Positions 50,594 through 60,618 of a DNA stretch of 64,000 nucleotides are shown here, piece by piece. The notes beneath the pieces are model-generated. The model saw nothing but the letters and a program-made list of their open reading frames with translations. It ran no database searches and had not been told where the DNA came from. The DNA is from Spirochaetota bacterium (GTDB taxonomy: Bacteria; Spirochaetota; Spirochaetia; Treponematales; UBA12059): the NCBI GenBank assembly GCA_018816345.1, contig JAHIWG010000012.1, forward strand, positions 18,539 through 82,538, given 5' to 3'. The position numbers were made by a program, and so were the translations under genes. Each line of letters opens with the position of its first letter. The stretch's first letter is position 1.

Positions 50594-50664
50594 AGCCCCT
50601 AGGGGAGTCGAACCCCTCTTTAAAGATTGAGAATCTTTTGTCCTAACCGATAGACGAAGGGGCC
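50593..50664 (-). tRNA. tRNA-Glu(CTC)
   Basis: GGCCCCTTCGTCTATCGGTTAGGACAAAAGATTCTCAATCTTTAAAGAGGGGTTCGACTCCCCTAGGGGCTA; anticodon loop TTCTCAA. Confidence 0.95.
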
Positions 50665-50705
50665 GTATCGGAACGGTTTCCTGGGCGTTAACCCGAAGAA
50701 CCATA

Positions 50706-50778
50706 GTTCCCCAGGGAGGATTTGAACCCCCACAGGCAGATCCAGAGTCTGCTGTGCTACCATTACACAACCGGGGAA
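50706..50778 (-). tRNA. tRNA-Gln(CTG)
   Basis: TTCCCCGGTTGTGTAATGGTAGCACAGCAGACTCTGGATCTGCCTGTGGGGGTTCAAATCCTCCCTGGGGAAC; anticodon loop CTCTGGA. Confidence 0.92.
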
Positions 50779-50832
50779 TGCGCTGGGCAGGAGGCAATAT
50801 ATCGGAAACTTTATCGTAGAGTCAAGAGGATA

Positions 50833-51735
50833 TCAGCGCTCTATAGCCGCGAACGCCGCGTCGATAAGCGGATCGCGGAAAAGTTTCGCGTACTTGCGAG
50901 CCGTAAGGCCCAGTTTGTCGGCGATCTCGGTATCCGCCCCGCTCGCGAGCAGCTTGACGACCATAACGGAATCGCCGCGCCCGACGGCGAGCACGAGCGC
51001 GGTCTGGCCGTCCTTGCTCTGGAGATTGGGATTCGCGCCCCGATCAAGCAGGAAATCGACGAGCGCCTCGTCGCCTTGCTGGGCCGCGTCCATCAACGCC
51101 GAGTAACCGCGGTCGTCGCTCTGCACGTCGATGGCTGCTCCCCTATCGAGCAGCAGCTCGACGATGCCGCGATGCCTGGATCGAGCGGCGAGGCAGAGCA
51201 TCGGAACGCCCGTTTTCTCCCTAATATCGGGCAGGAACCCCGACGAGAGGAACAGGTCTACGGCCTTCGTATCGCCCTCGCGGACGCACTGCGCGAATGA
51301 TTCGGCGTGCCACGATATTCCAAGCTCGAGAAGCGCGGCCTTGGCCATCCGTCGTTCCTCCTTGGCCGTCCACTCTACCTCCTCCGCCAGGTAGTACGCG
51401 CAGGTCGCGTCCAGGTCGGCGAACCTCCTGATGTCGGCGATCCAGGGAGCTACGGTCATCTCCTCGTTTAGCAGGAAGAGCGCGAGCGGGGACGGCTGAC
51501 CCCGGGCGAGGCCGATTACATAGGCGAGCCAAGCCGCTTCGGAATCGGCCTGGTCGACGACGCACAGCAGATGGGACGCGCCGGCCAGCAAGGCGTCGAA
51601 CCTCGATCGCGGTTCTCGCCTCCACGACTCGCTGATCTTCAGCCCGAGCGTATCGCATCCGTCCGATTCCAGGCGGACCATTATGCTCCTGGCGATAGAG
51701 GCGTTCATAGGAGATGCCAAAACGGCGATTTTCAA
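50833..51735 (-). CDS. Ankyrin repeat protein with TIR-like N-terminal domain
   Basis: ANK repeats (GYSALMDAAQQGDEALVDFLLDRGANPNLQSKDGQTALVLAV); N-terminus with ASHLLCVVDQADSEAAWLAYVIGLARG. Confidence 0.75.
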   Translation of the reverse strand: MKIAVLASPMNASIARSIMVRLESDGCDTLGLKISESWRREPRSRFDALLAGASHLLCVVDQADSEAAWLAYVIGLARGQPSPLALFLLNEEMTVAPWIADIRRFADLDATCAYYLAEEVEWTAKEERRMAKAALLELGISWHAESFAQCVREGDTKAVDLFLSSGFLPDIREKTGVPMLCLAARSRHRGIVELLLDRGAAIDVQSDDRGYSALMDAAQQGDEALVDFLLDRGANPNLQSKDGQTALVLAVGRGDSVMVVKLLASGADTEIADKLGLTARKYAKLFRDPLIDAAFAAIER

Positions 51736-51868
51736 CGCTACCCCTGGGACGGCGGAATACAGGCCATAAGCCGGAGCTTAGCTCGAGCCGTTCCCTTCGA
51801 GAATCGGCATAGATGCGATATCGATTAATATCAAATACTATTAATTACTCACTATTCTGATAGTATGC

Positions 51869-51897
51869 TTGACACGAGTAGAGATAATGGATATTAT
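51869..51897 (+). promoter_or_regulatory. Sigma-70 type promoter upstream of azlCD leader
   Basis: TTGACA - 17 bp - TATTAT. Confidence 0.7.
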
Positions 51898-51974
51898 GCG
51901 GATAAATCAAGCGAACATGGTCGTCTTCTTGACAATGCACTCATATCGAGCACCCGGCGACTAGTAAGTACGAT

Positions 51975-52019
51975 AGGGCTTCCGGGGTTTTACCTCCTTA
52001 TCCGGAAGCTCTTTTTTTT
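51975..52019 (+). terminator. Leader terminator (candidate attenuator)
   Basis: agggcttccgg...ccggaagctct then T7; lies between promoter and azlC. Confidence 0.78.
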
Positions 52020-52063
52020 ATTCCCGCCTTGTCCGTCTCGTCCCTCGACGATATAGTATCTGC

Positions 52064-52798
52064 GTGAAAGAACACGACGACAAGAAAAATGCCGCCCGTA
52101 CCGTCTCCGCCGCGTTCAAGGTCGGAATACCCGTACTGCTAGGATACTCCAGCATCGGCTTCGCGTTCGGGCTCGTCCTCGTCGGATCGGGCCTACCGTG
52201 GTGGCTATCACCGGTCATGGCTATAGTCGTTTATGCCGGCGCCGCCCAGTTCATGGGGGCGGGCCTCCTGGCGGCGGGAGCCGGAGTCATGGAGATAGCG
52301 ATCCTCACCCTGCTCATGAACGCCCGCCACATGGTGTACGGCATCTCGGTGCTCGATAAGTACGCCGCGGCGAAACGCTCGAAGCCGTACCTGGTATTCA
52401 GCCTGACCGACGAGACTTACGGCCTGGTGACGACGATCGCGCCGCCGGCCGGAGTCGACCCCGTCGGCTTCTACTTCGCCCTCAGCGCGATGAACCAGCT
52501 CTGGTGGGTACTCGGCTGCGCCGCCGGGGCGATCTTCGGAAGGGCGCTGCCGTTCGATACTGCCGGGTTGGATTTCGCTATGACGTCGCTATTCGTCGTG
52601 CTCCTCGTGGAACAGACTAAGACCGTGCGGCGCGCCGAGCCGTACCTGGCGGCCGCGGTCGCCGCGGCGGTAGCGTACTTCGCCGTTCCCCCGGGCAACT
52701 TCATCCTAGCCGCCACCGCGCTGACGTGCGGACTGCTCCTCGTCGCGCGGGGGCGCCTGGAGCGCGGGGAGAACCGCGAGGGGAGCGCTAGGCGATGA
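52064..52798 (+). CDS. azlC: AzlC family branched-chain amino acid exporter subunit
   Basis: GIPVLLGYSSIGFAFGLVLVGSGLPWWLS...AAQFMGAGLL; GTG start. Confidence 0.9.
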   Translation: MKEHDDKKNAARTVSAAFKVGIPVLLGYSSIGFAFGLVLVGSGLPWWLSPVMAIVVYAGAAQFMGAGLLAAGAGVMEIAILTLLMNARHMVYGISVLDKYAAAKRSKPYLVFSLTDETYGLVTTIAPPAGVDPVGFYFALSAMNQLWWVLGCAAGAIFGRALPFDTAGLDFAMTSLFVVLLVEQTKTVRRAEPYLAAAVAAAVAYFAVPPGNFILAATALTCGLLLVARGRLERGENREGSARR

Positions 52799-53112
52799 AC
52801 AGGATACTGGCGACCGTGGCGGCAATGGCCATCGTGACTATAGCGACGAGGGCCGCGCCGTTCCTCTTCTTCTCCAAGCGGAAGCCCCCCGCCTCCCTCG
52901 ATTTCCTCCAGGCCTACCTGCCGCCCGCCTTGATGACCATACTCGTGCTTTCCGCCTTCAGGAATGTATCCTGGGCCGCTTCGCCGCACGGCGCGCCAGC
53001 CCTGGCGGGCGCCGTCGCGACCGCCGTACTCCACCTATGGAGGCGCAACGTCCTCCTATCTATCGCGGGCGGCACGGCGATATATATGGCGCTCATTCGC
53101 TTGATCGCCTAG
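52795..53112 (+). CDS. azlD: AzlD family protein
   Basis: TIATRAAPFLFFSKRKPPASLDFLQAYLPPALMTILV; overlaps azlC stop. Confidence 0.87.
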   Translation: MNRILATVAAMAIVTIATRAAPFLFFSKRKPPASLDFLQAYLPPALMTILVLSAFRNVSWAASPHGAPALAGAVATAVLHLWRRNVLLSIAGGTAIYMALIRLIA

Positions 53113-53315
53113 CTCGGCGTCGCCTTGCCAGGCGTCGCCAAGACCTGCGTCGCGCATCGGGCCGGGGCCGGGCCGCGCTCGAAGGCCCTAGATCGCGGCC
53201 CTGAATACGTCATTTTCATAGGCCTGAATATTAAATATAGCAAAGCGTTTTAGTATACTAATACGATGCGAGAGCGAAGGCCCGACGTGACCGATCGCGA
53301 GCGCGAGGAGGAAGC

Positions 53316-54254
53316 ATGAAGTACGCGAAGGCGATAACGGACCTGGTAGGCGACACCCCGCTCGTCATGGTCAAGTCGGAGGGAGCCGCGGCCGGGGCGG
53401 CGGTGCTCGTCAAGCTGGAGTCCTTCAACCCCTTCTCCAGCGTCAAGGACCGCATAGGGCTCGCCATGATAGAGGCGGCCGAGGCGTCCGGCGCGTTGAA
53501 GCCGGGCTCCGTGCTGGTAGAGCCTACCTCCGGCAACACGGGCGTCGCGCTCGCCGCGGTGGCCGCGTCGAAGGGATACCGAATAATCCTTACGATGCCC
53601 GAGACCATGAGCGTCGAGCGGCGCAAGCTCCTCTCGGCCTACGGCGCGGAGCTCGTCCTGACGGAGGGCGCCAAGGGCATGAAAGGCGCTATCGCCAAGG
53701 CCCAGGAGATAGCCGCCTCGACTCCCGGCGCGTTCATGCCCATGCAATTCGATAACCCGGCCAATCCCGCTATCCACGAGCGCACCACCGCCGCGGAAAT
53801 ATGGCGCGACACCGACGGGACGGTCGACGTCGTCGTGGCGGGCGTCGGCACGGGAGGTACCATCACCGGTATATCAAGGGCGCTCAAGGCCCGCAAGCCG
53901 TCGTTCAAGGCGATAGCCGTCGAGCCCGCTGATTCGCCGGTGCTTTCCGGAGGGAACCCGGGGCCGCATAAGATACAGGGCATCGGCGCGGGCTTCGTCC
54001 CCGGCGTCTACGAAGGCGCCGTCGTAGACGAGGTGATTCGGGTCGGGCACGAGGACGCGGGGAAGTCCGCGCGCAGGCTCGCCAAGGAAGAAGGCATACT
54101 CGTGGGCATCTCGTCCGGCGCCGCGCTGTGGGCCGCCCTCGAGGTAGCCAAGCGGCCGGAGAGCGCGGGCAAGACGATCGTCGCCCTGCTCCCGGACTCC
54201 GGAGAGCGCTACCTGTCGACCTGGCTGTTCGAAGACCCCTCCGTAACGAAATAA
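53316..54254 (+). CDS. cysK: Cysteine synthase
   Basis: [40 protein letters not shown]. Confidence 0.94.
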   Translation: MKYAKAITDLVGDTPLVMVKSEGAAAGAAVLVKLESFNPFSSVKDRIGLAMIEAAEASGALKPGSVLVEPTSGNTGVALAAVAASKGYRIILTMPETMSVERRKLLSAYGAELVLTEGAKGMKGAIAKAQEIAASTPGAFMPMQFDNPANPAIHERTTAAEIWRDTDGTVDVVVAGVGTGGTITGISRALKARKPSFKAIAVEPADSPVLSGGNPGPHKIQGIGAGFVPGVYEGAVVDEVIRVGHEDAGKSARRLAKEEGILVGISSGAALWAALEVAKRPESAGKTIVALLPDSGERYLSTWLFEDPSVTK

Positions 54255-54280
54255 TGATAGAGAATTCCTAGGCCTTTTTA

Positions 54281-54418
54281 TCACGGAGACAAGGAGATTA
54301 AGAAAGACGCGCGATGACCGGAACCGTGGAGCGGAGTAGAAAGAGACCATAACGGTATCTCTTCGTCCTATATTCCGGTCGTTCCACTCTTTTTCTCCGC
54401 GCCTTCGCGCCTCCGTGG
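54281..54418. repeat. Imperfect long inverted repeat/palindromic element
   Basis: cacggag (54282-54288)/ctccgtg (54411-54417) and gaccggaa (54316-54323)/ttccggtc (54373-54380). Confidence 0.65.
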
Positions 54419-54453
54419 TATTATTTTCCTATGCGTATGTTAGGGGGAGCCCC

Positions 54454-54918
54454 ATGGAACTGCGGAAGATAGCGAGTTTCCAGGTCGATCATACCAGGCT
54501 CGAACGGGGTATGTACGTCTCGAGGATAGACGGCGACGTGACGACCTACGATATCAGGATGAAGAAGCCAAACGCCGAGCCGGTGCTCTCGAACGCGGCC
54601 ATCCACAGCATCGAGCACCTCGTGGCCACCTTCCTGCGCAGTTCCGAGCTGGCGGGCGGGGTCCTGTACTTCGGGCCCATGGGCTGCCGCACGGGATTCT
54701 ACCTGCTCGTCCGAGGCGTCTCGGGCGCCGACTCCATTAGGCTCGTCAGGGAGGCCTTCGAGTTCCTGGCCTCCTACGACGGGCCGCTTCCCGGGGCCTC
54801 GGAGGCGGAATGCGGCAACTGGCGCGACCACGACCTGGCCGAGGCCCGCTCGGAGGCCGCCTCGTACGCGCCCATCCTAGCCGGCTATACCGAGGCCATG
54901 CTGTCCTACGATCGATAG
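54454..54918 (+). CDS. luxS: S-ribosylhomocysteine lyase
   Basis: FQVDHTRLERGMYVSR, HSIEHLVATFLR, GPMGCRTGFYLL. Confidence 0.95.
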   Translation: MELRKIASFQVDHTRLERGMYVSRIDGDVTTYDIRMKKPNAEPVLSNAAIHSIEHLVATFLRSSELAGGVLYFGPMGCRTGFYLLVRGVSGADSIRLVREAFEFLASYDGPLPGASEAECGNWRDHDLAEARSEAASYAPILAGYTEAMLSYDR

Positions 54919-54930
54919 GCGGCGCTGACG

Positions 54931-55698
54931 ATGCGTACGGAGACGAGGTACCAGCGCCAGCTCGCGTTCTCCGGCATAGGACCCGCGGGCCAGGAGCGGC
55001 TCGCCCGCGCGAGGGCGACAGTCATAGGAGTCGGGGCCTTGGGAACCGCGATCGCCAACTCCCTGGCCCGAGCCGGCTTCGGCTTCATTCGCCTCGTGGA
55101 CCCCGATCGGGTCGAAGAGAGCAACCTGCAGCGCCAGATGCTCTTCGACGAGGACGACGCGGCGGCGGGCGTTCTCAAGGCGGAGGCCGCCGCGGCGCGG
55201 CTACAGCGCGTCAACTCCGGCGTCTCGATAGAGCCGATCGCGGCGCGCGCCGACGCCTCGAACATTGACGCCCTGGTCGGCGACGTCGACGTTACGCTCG
55301 ACGGCACGGACAATTTCGAGGCGCGGTACCTCGTCAACGACGCCTGCGCGCGCCTAGGAAGACCGTGGGTCTACGGCGGCGTCCTCGCCGACTCCGGCGT
55401 TTCCATGAACATAGTGCCCGGCGGCCCCTGCCTACGCTGCCTGATTCCCGAGCCGCCGCCCGCCGGCTCGTTCGCCACCCCGGAGACCGCGGGCGTCCTC
55501 AACCAGATCACCGCGATCATCGGCTCGATCGAGGCCGTCGAGGCTATGAAGATCGTCCTCGGCAGCCCCGACGTCCGCCGGTCGCTCCTGTCGATAAGCC
55601 TCTGGGACGCCCAGTTCAATGCGATAGACGTCCAGCGGAACCCCGAGTGCCCGACTTGCGGGCGCCTCGAGCATCCCTTTATTTTATTCCCGACATGA
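54931..55698 (+). CDS. ThiF/MoeB/HesA family adenylyltransferase
   Basis: RYQRQLAFSGIGPAGQERLARARATVIGVGALGTAIANSLARAG; DGTDNFEARYLVND; C-terminal CPTC. Confidence 0.92.
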   Translation: MRTETRYQRQLAFSGIGPAGQERLARARATVIGVGALGTAIANSLARAGFGFIRLVDPDRVEESNLQRQMLFDEDDAAAGVLKAEAAAARLQRVNSGVSIEPIAARADASNIDALVGDVDVTLDGTDNFEARYLVNDACARLGRPWVYGGVLADSGVSMNIVPGGPCLRCLIPEPPPAGSFATPETAGVLNQITAIIGSIEAVEAMKIVLGSPDVRRSLLSISLWDAQFNAIDVQRNPECPTCGRLEHPFILFPT

Positions 55699-55746
55699 GG
55701 TTACACTCTTGCTAGCATCGAGCGATAATAGGAACGAACGGAAACC

Positions 55747-58554
55747 ATGGGAAAAGCTCTCGTAATAGTGGAGTCTCCGGCCAAGGCCAAGACGATAAAC
55801 AAGTATCTCGGCAAGGATTTCATAGTGAAGTCCAGCATCGGCCACATCCGGGACCTGCCCGCAGGCGGCGCCGACGCCTCGGATAAGGCCTCCGGCGCCA
55901 AGGCCCGGGGAGAGCGGGCGGCGCTCGCGAGGGCCGCGACCAAGCAGATGTCCGCCGCCGAGAAGGAAGCCTATAAGCGCGAGAAGGCCCGGGAAACCCT
56001 CATTTCCCGCATGGGCGTCGATCCGGAGCGCGGCTGGAAGGCTCGCTACGAGATCCTCCCCGGGAAGGAGAAGGTCGCGGAGGAGCTGCGCAGGCTCGCG
56101 CGGGCGGCCGACGTCGTCTACCTCGCGACGGACTTGGACCGGGAGGGAGAAGCCATCGCGTGGCACCTCTCCGAGGTCATAGGAGGCGACGAGTCGAAAT
56201 TCAGGCGGGTCGTCTTCAACGAGATAACGCAGAAAGCCATTACGGCCGCCTTCGCCCGGCCCGGATCCGTGGACATGGACAGGGTCAACGCCCAGCAGGC
56301 GAGGAGATTCCTCGACAGGGTCGTCGGCTTCATGATATCGCCTCTCCTTTGGAAGCGCATCGCGCGGGGGCTCTCGGCCGGGCGCGTCCAATCCGTGGCC
56401 GTCCGGCTCGTCGTGGAGCGCGAGCGTGAGATCCACGCGTTCGTGGCCGACGAGTACTGGGAGATCCACGCCGACGCGACGACGCCGAAGGGAAGCCCCC
56501 TCGCGCTCGAGGTCAAGAAGCGCGGCGAGGAGAATTTCCGGCCCGCCAGCGAGGCGGAAGCGTCGAAGGCGGTCGAGGAACTCGGTAGGGCCGAGTACAA
56601 GGTAGCCCAGCGCGAGGATAAGCCGACTAAGAGCAATCCGCCGGCTCCATTCATCACGTCGACGCTCCAGCAGGCGGCGAGCACGCGATTAGGATTCGGC
56701 GTGAAGAAGACCATGGCCATGGCGCAGCGGCTCTACGAGGCCGGCTATATCACCTACATGAGGACCGATTCCACGCACCTCTCCGAGGACGCCGTCGCGG
56801 CGGCCCGCGCCTTCATCGAGGACAGCTACGGCCGCGAGTACCTGCCCGAGGCTCCCGCGGTCTACGCCAGCAAGGAAGGCGCCCAGGAGGCCCACGAGGC
56901 TATCAGGCCAACGGGAGTCTCCGTCGCGGCCGGCGCGCTCGTCGGCATGGAGCGCGACGCGGAGCGGCTCTACGCGCTCATATGGCAGCAGTTCGTCGCC
57001 TGCCAGATGCAGGCGGCGCGCTACACGAGCACCCGCATCGACGTGAAGGCCGGAGACTATAGCCTGCGGGCGCTCGGCCGGGTGCTCGTGTTCGACGGCT
57101 ATACCCGGGTACTGCCGCCTCAGGGCAAGGACGGCGCCGACGACGGCCTCCTGCCGGACGTCAAGGTCGGCGACGCGCTCGGGCTCGAGCGGCTCCGCCC
57201 GAGCCGCCACTTCACGAGCCCCCCAGCGCGGTTCACCGAGGCCAGCCTCGTCAAGGAGCTGGAGAAGCGCGGCATAGGCCGGCCCTCGACCTACGCCGCC
57301 ATAATCTCCACCATCCAGGAACGCGGCTACGTCCGCCTCGAGAAGCGCAGGCTCTTCGCCGAGAAGATGGGCGGCATAGTCACCGACAGGCTCATGGAGA
57401 ATTTCGGAGACCTGATGGACTACGGCTTCACGGCCAGCATCGAGGAGTCCCTCGACGAGGTCGCCGAGGCGAAGCGGCGCTGGACCGAGGTGCTAGACGA
57501 TTTCTACGGCGACTTCCGGCGCAAGCTGGAGCGGGCGGATTCGGACTCGGGCGGCATGAGGCCTAACGCGCCCGTCGAGATAGCGCTTCCCTGCCCCAGC
57601 TGCGCCAGGCCCATGCAGATACGAACCGCGTCGACGGGCGTCTTCCTGGGCTGCTCCGGCTACGCGCTGCCTCCAAAGGAACGCTGCACCAAGACCATGA
57701 ACCTCGTCTCGAGCGACGAGATCGCGGAGGACGACGACGAGGCCGCCGCCATGCAGCACCGCGCCAGGCGGCGATGCCCGGTATGCGGCACCGCGATGGA
57801 TTCCTATCTCATAGACTCGGGACGCAAGCTGCACGTCTGCGGCGATAATCCCGACTGCCCCGGCTACGAGATAGAGGAAGGCGAGTACAAGCTCAAGGGC
57901 TACGAGGGCCCGACGCTGGAATGCGATAAGTGCGGGAGCCCGATGCAGCTCAAGACGGGCCGCTTCGGCAAGTATTTCGGGTGCACCAACGCCGACTGCA
58001 AGAATACGCGCAAGCTCCTGCGCAACGGCCAGGCGGCCCCTCCCAAGAGCGATCCCGTGCCTATGCCCGAGCTGGCGTGCGAGAAGGTGGATGATCACTT
58101 CCTCCTGCGCGACGGGGCGGCGGGGCTCTTCCTGGCGGCCAGCAAGTTCCCTAAGAACCGCGAGACGCGGGCGCCCCTCGTCCTCGAGCTTATGCCGCAT
58201 CGGGAGGAGATAGCCGCCAAGTACCGCTTCCTCCTCGACGCGCCGGCCCGAGACCCCGAGGGGAGGCCGGCGATTATACGCTATAGCCGCAAGTCGGCCG
58301 AGCACTACGTCCAATCGGAGATAGACGGCAAGCCGTCGGGCTGGCGGGCTACATACGAGGGGGGGCTATGGAAGGAAGAGAACGCGGCCAATGACCCTGC
58401 GGGGCCCGCGGCTAAGGCCGGGGCGGGCTCTAAGGCTAAGGCCGCGGCGGGCTCTAAGGCTAAGGCCGGGGCGGGCTCTACGGCTAAGGCCGCGGCGGGC
58501 TCCAAGTCGAAAGCGAAGGCGAAGCCGAAAACGAAGGCGAAGCCTAAGGAATAG
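55747..58554 (+). CDS. topA: DNA topoisomerase I
   Basis: TOPRIM start [33 protein letters not shown]-terminal zinc fingers; Ala/Lys-rich tail. Confidence 0.96.
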   Translation: MGKALVIVESPAKAKTINKYLGKDFIVKSSIGHIRDLPAGGADASDKASGAKARGERAALARAATKQMSAAEKEAYKREKARETLISRMGVDPERGWKARYEILPGKEKVAEELRRLARAADVVYLATDLDREGEAIAWHLSEVIGGDESKFRRVVFNEITQKAITAAFARPGSVDMDRVNAQQARRFLDRVVGFMISPLLWKRIARGLSAGRVQSVAVRLVVEREREIHAFVADEYWEIHADATTPKGSPLALEVKKRGEENFRPASEAEASKAVEELGRAEYKVAQREDKPTKSNPPAPFITSTLQQAASTRLGFGVKKTMAMAQRLYEAGYITYMRTDSTHLSEDAVAAARAFIEDSYGREYLPEAPAVYASKEGAQEAHEAIRPTGVSVAAGALVGMERDAERLYALIWQQFVACQMQAARYTSTRIDVKAGDYSLRALGRVLVFDGYTRVLPPQGKDGADDGLLPDVKVGDALGLERLRPSRHFTSPPARFTEASLVKELEKRGIGRPSTYAAIISTIQERGYVRLEKRRLFAEKMGGIVTDRLMENFGDLMDYGFTASIEESLDEVAEAKRRWTEVLDDFYGDFRRKLERADSDSGGMRPNAPVEIALPCPSCARPMQIRTASTGVFLGCSGYALPPKERCTKTMNLVSSDEIAEDDDEAAAMQHRARRRCPVCGTAMDSYLIDSGRKLHVCGDNPDCPGYEIEEGEYKLKGYEGPTLECDKCGSPMQLKTGRFGKYFGCTNADCKNTRKLLRNGQAAPPKSDPVPMPELACEKVDDHFLLRDGAAGLFLAASKFPKNRETRAPLVLELMPHREEIAAKYRFLLDAPARDPEGRPAIIRYSRKSAEHYVQSEIDGKPSGWRATYEGGLWKEENAANDPAGPAAKAGAGSKAKAAAGSKAKAGAGSTAKAAAGSKSKAKAKPKTKAKPKE
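58411..58506 (+). repeat. 4 x 24-bp tandem repeat in topA 3' end
   Basis: Unit gctaaggccgSggcgggctctaag, alternating [16 protein letters not shown]. Confidence 0.9.
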
Positions 58555-58698
58555 CAGGGAGACGGCCGGTCGTCGAATTGACCGTCGAGGGGAAATTCCC
58601 GTATACTCGGCCGTCGGCCAAGAGGCCGGCTCCCCACCGGAACGAATCCGGCCATACCCTGGAGACGAACTCCTCGAACACACTATTTAGGGGTTCCT

Positions 58699-59793
58699 AT
58701 GCACATGGCAGACGCTCTCATATCCCCGGCCGTGGGCGGCGCGGCATGGGTCGCGACCGTCGGCATCGCGGCGTATTCGTTGCGCAGGTCGAAGGCCGAT
58801 ATAGACGACAAGAAAATACCGCTCATGGGCGTGATGGCGGCCTTCGTCTTCGCGGCCCAGATGATCAACTTCTCCATCCCTGGAACAGGCTCTAGCGGCC
58901 ACCTCGGAGGAGGGCTCCTCCTGGCCGCTATCCTCGGGCCCTACGCCGGATTCATAGCCATGGGCTCGGTACTTGCCGTCCAGGCGCTTTTCTTCGCCGA
59001 CGGAGGGCTCCTCGCCTACGGATGCAACGTCTTCAACCTCGGCTTCTTTACCTGCTTCATAGCGTACCCTCTCGTCTACAGGAAGATAGCCGGCGACGGC
59101 GCGTCGAAGGCTAGGAATTTCGCCGCGGCCATGCTCGCCGCCGCGCTCGGGCTCCAGGCCGGCGCGTTCGGCGTCGTGCTCGAGACGCTCCTGTCCGGCA
59201 AGACGGAACTGCCGTTCGGCGCCTTCGTCGCGCTTATGCAGCCGATACACCTGGCGATAGGCCTCGTGGAGGGCCTCGTGACCGCCGCCGTGATAGCCTA
59301 CGTCAGGAAGGTCTCCCCCGCCCTGCTCCACGGCTACGGAGAGCCTATCCCCGCGGGTCGGGCGAATGGCGGGCGCAAGGTCGTGCTCGGCCTCGCCGTA
59401 GCGGCCGCGGCGATTGGGATATTCATGTCCTGGTTCGCCTCCGCTAATCCCGACGGCCTCGAGTGGGCCATGGAGCGGACCTCCGGCGGAGCCGAGCTCG
59501 AGGCCGAGGGCCGGGCCCACGAGGCGGCGGCCGGGATACAGTCGGCGACCGCCTTCCTTCCCGATTACGGGTTCAGGCCTTCGTCCGCCGAGGGCGCGAC
59601 GGCGGTAACGGGCGATGACGCTACGGCGGCGCAGGACGAGACCGAGGGAACGGCCGAGGCCTGGCCCTCCGTCAACGCCGGCACGAGCCTCTCGGGCGTC
59701 GTAGGCGGCGCCATGGCCCTCGGCCTCTCCGCCCTAGCCGGCCTCGCGGTATTCGCCGCTCGGCGCAAGGGCGAACGGTCCCGGAGCGCCTAA
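58699..59793 (+). CDS. ECF-type Ni/Co transporter CbiM/NikM with C-terminal PDGLE domain (NikMN type)
   Basis: MHMADALISPAVGG N-terminus; ANPDGLEWAMER. Confidence 0.9.
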   Translation: MHMADALISPAVGGAAWVATVGIAAYSLRRSKADIDDKKIPLMGVMAAFVFAAQMINFSIPGTGSSGHLGGGLLLAAILGPYAGFIAMGSVLAVQALFFADGGLLAYGCNVFNLGFFTCFIAYPLVYRKIAGDGASKARNFAAAMLAAALGLQAGAFGVVLETLLSGKTELPFGAFVALMQPIHLAIGLVEGLVTAAVIAYVRKVSPALLHGYGEPIPAGRANGGRKVVLGLAVAAAAIGIFMSWFASANPDGLEWAMERTSGGAELEAEGRAHEAAAGIQSATAFLPDYGFRPSSAEGATAVTGDDATAAQDETEGTAEAWPSVNAGTSLSGVVGGAMALGLSALAGLAVFAARRKGERSRSA

Positions 59794-59796
59794 CTA

Positions 59797-60618
59797 ATGA
59801 GGGACCCGTCGCGCGCGCTGGCCGCGTTCTATTCTATCGACGCGCTGGCGCGGCGGCATAGCCCCGTCCACGACCGGCATCCCGTAGCCCTCTGCGCGAC
59901 CACGGCCGCGTTCGTGGTGACGGCGGCGTCGTTCGGCCGCCGCGACGTATCGGCCCTCCTGCCGCTCTTCCTCTACCCTTTCGTGACGCTCGCGCTGTCA
60001 GGCCTCCGCCCGGCGGAGCTGCTAGGGCGGGTGGTCGCGGCCTCGCCCGCGATACTCGCCATCGCGGCCCTGAGCCCCATCTTCGAGCGGGCGCCCGTCC
60101 GGGTCGGCCCCTGGATCCTCGCGTCGGGCTGGCTCTCGTGCGCGTCGATAGCCCTCAAGCTGGCGCTTACCGTATCCGCCGCCTTCCTCCTCGTCGCGAC
60201 CGCGGGCATGGGCGGCGTGGCGCGGGGCCTGCGCGCGGCTCGCCTGCCGAAGCTCGTCGTGCTCGTCTTCCAGATGACGTACCGGTACGTCGCCCTGTTG
60301 CTATCCGAGGTCTCCGGCATGGCTCGAGCCCACGAGCTTCGCGCCGGGCCGCGCAAGGGCGTAGGCAAGACGCTCTGGGGGCCGATGCTCGGCGGCCTAT
60401 TGCTCCGATCCTACGACCGAGCCGGGCGCGTCCACGACGCCATGGCCATGCGCGGCTTCGACGGCGAGTACAGGTCCGGCCGGGACGGGCCGTTCGGCGG
60501 GCTCGACGCGGCCTATTGCACCGCATGGTCGGCCTTCTTCGCGGCCGCGCGCTTCCTCGACATAAGCGGCGCCCTCGGACGAGCCGCCGGGTTCATCGCC
60601 AGGGGGGCCGCGTCATGA
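59797..60618 (+). CDS. ECF transporter T component (CbiQ/NikQ)
   Basis: Hydrophobic; AHELRAGPRKG and SYDRAGRVHDAMAMRGFDG motifs. Confidence 0.87.
   Translation: MRDPSRALAAFYSIDALARRHSPVHDRHPVALCATTAAFVVTAASFGRRDVSALLPLFLYPFVTLALSGLRPAELLGRVVAASPAILAIAALSPIFERAPVRVGPWILASGWLSCASIALKLALTVSAAFLLVATAGMGGVARGLRAARLPKLVVLVFQMTYRYVALLLSEVSGMARAHELRAGPRKGVGKTLWGPMLGGLLLRSYDRAGRVHDAMAMRGFDGEYRSGRDGPFGGLDAAYCTAWSAFFAAARFLDISGALGRAAGFIARGAAS

Noticed and set aside
50330-50797. Opposing ORFs sharing a 'KKADPA.GRVCFF' peptide
   Set aside because: The shared peptide is only the two strands of the terminator palindrome at 50554-50593, not related proteins.
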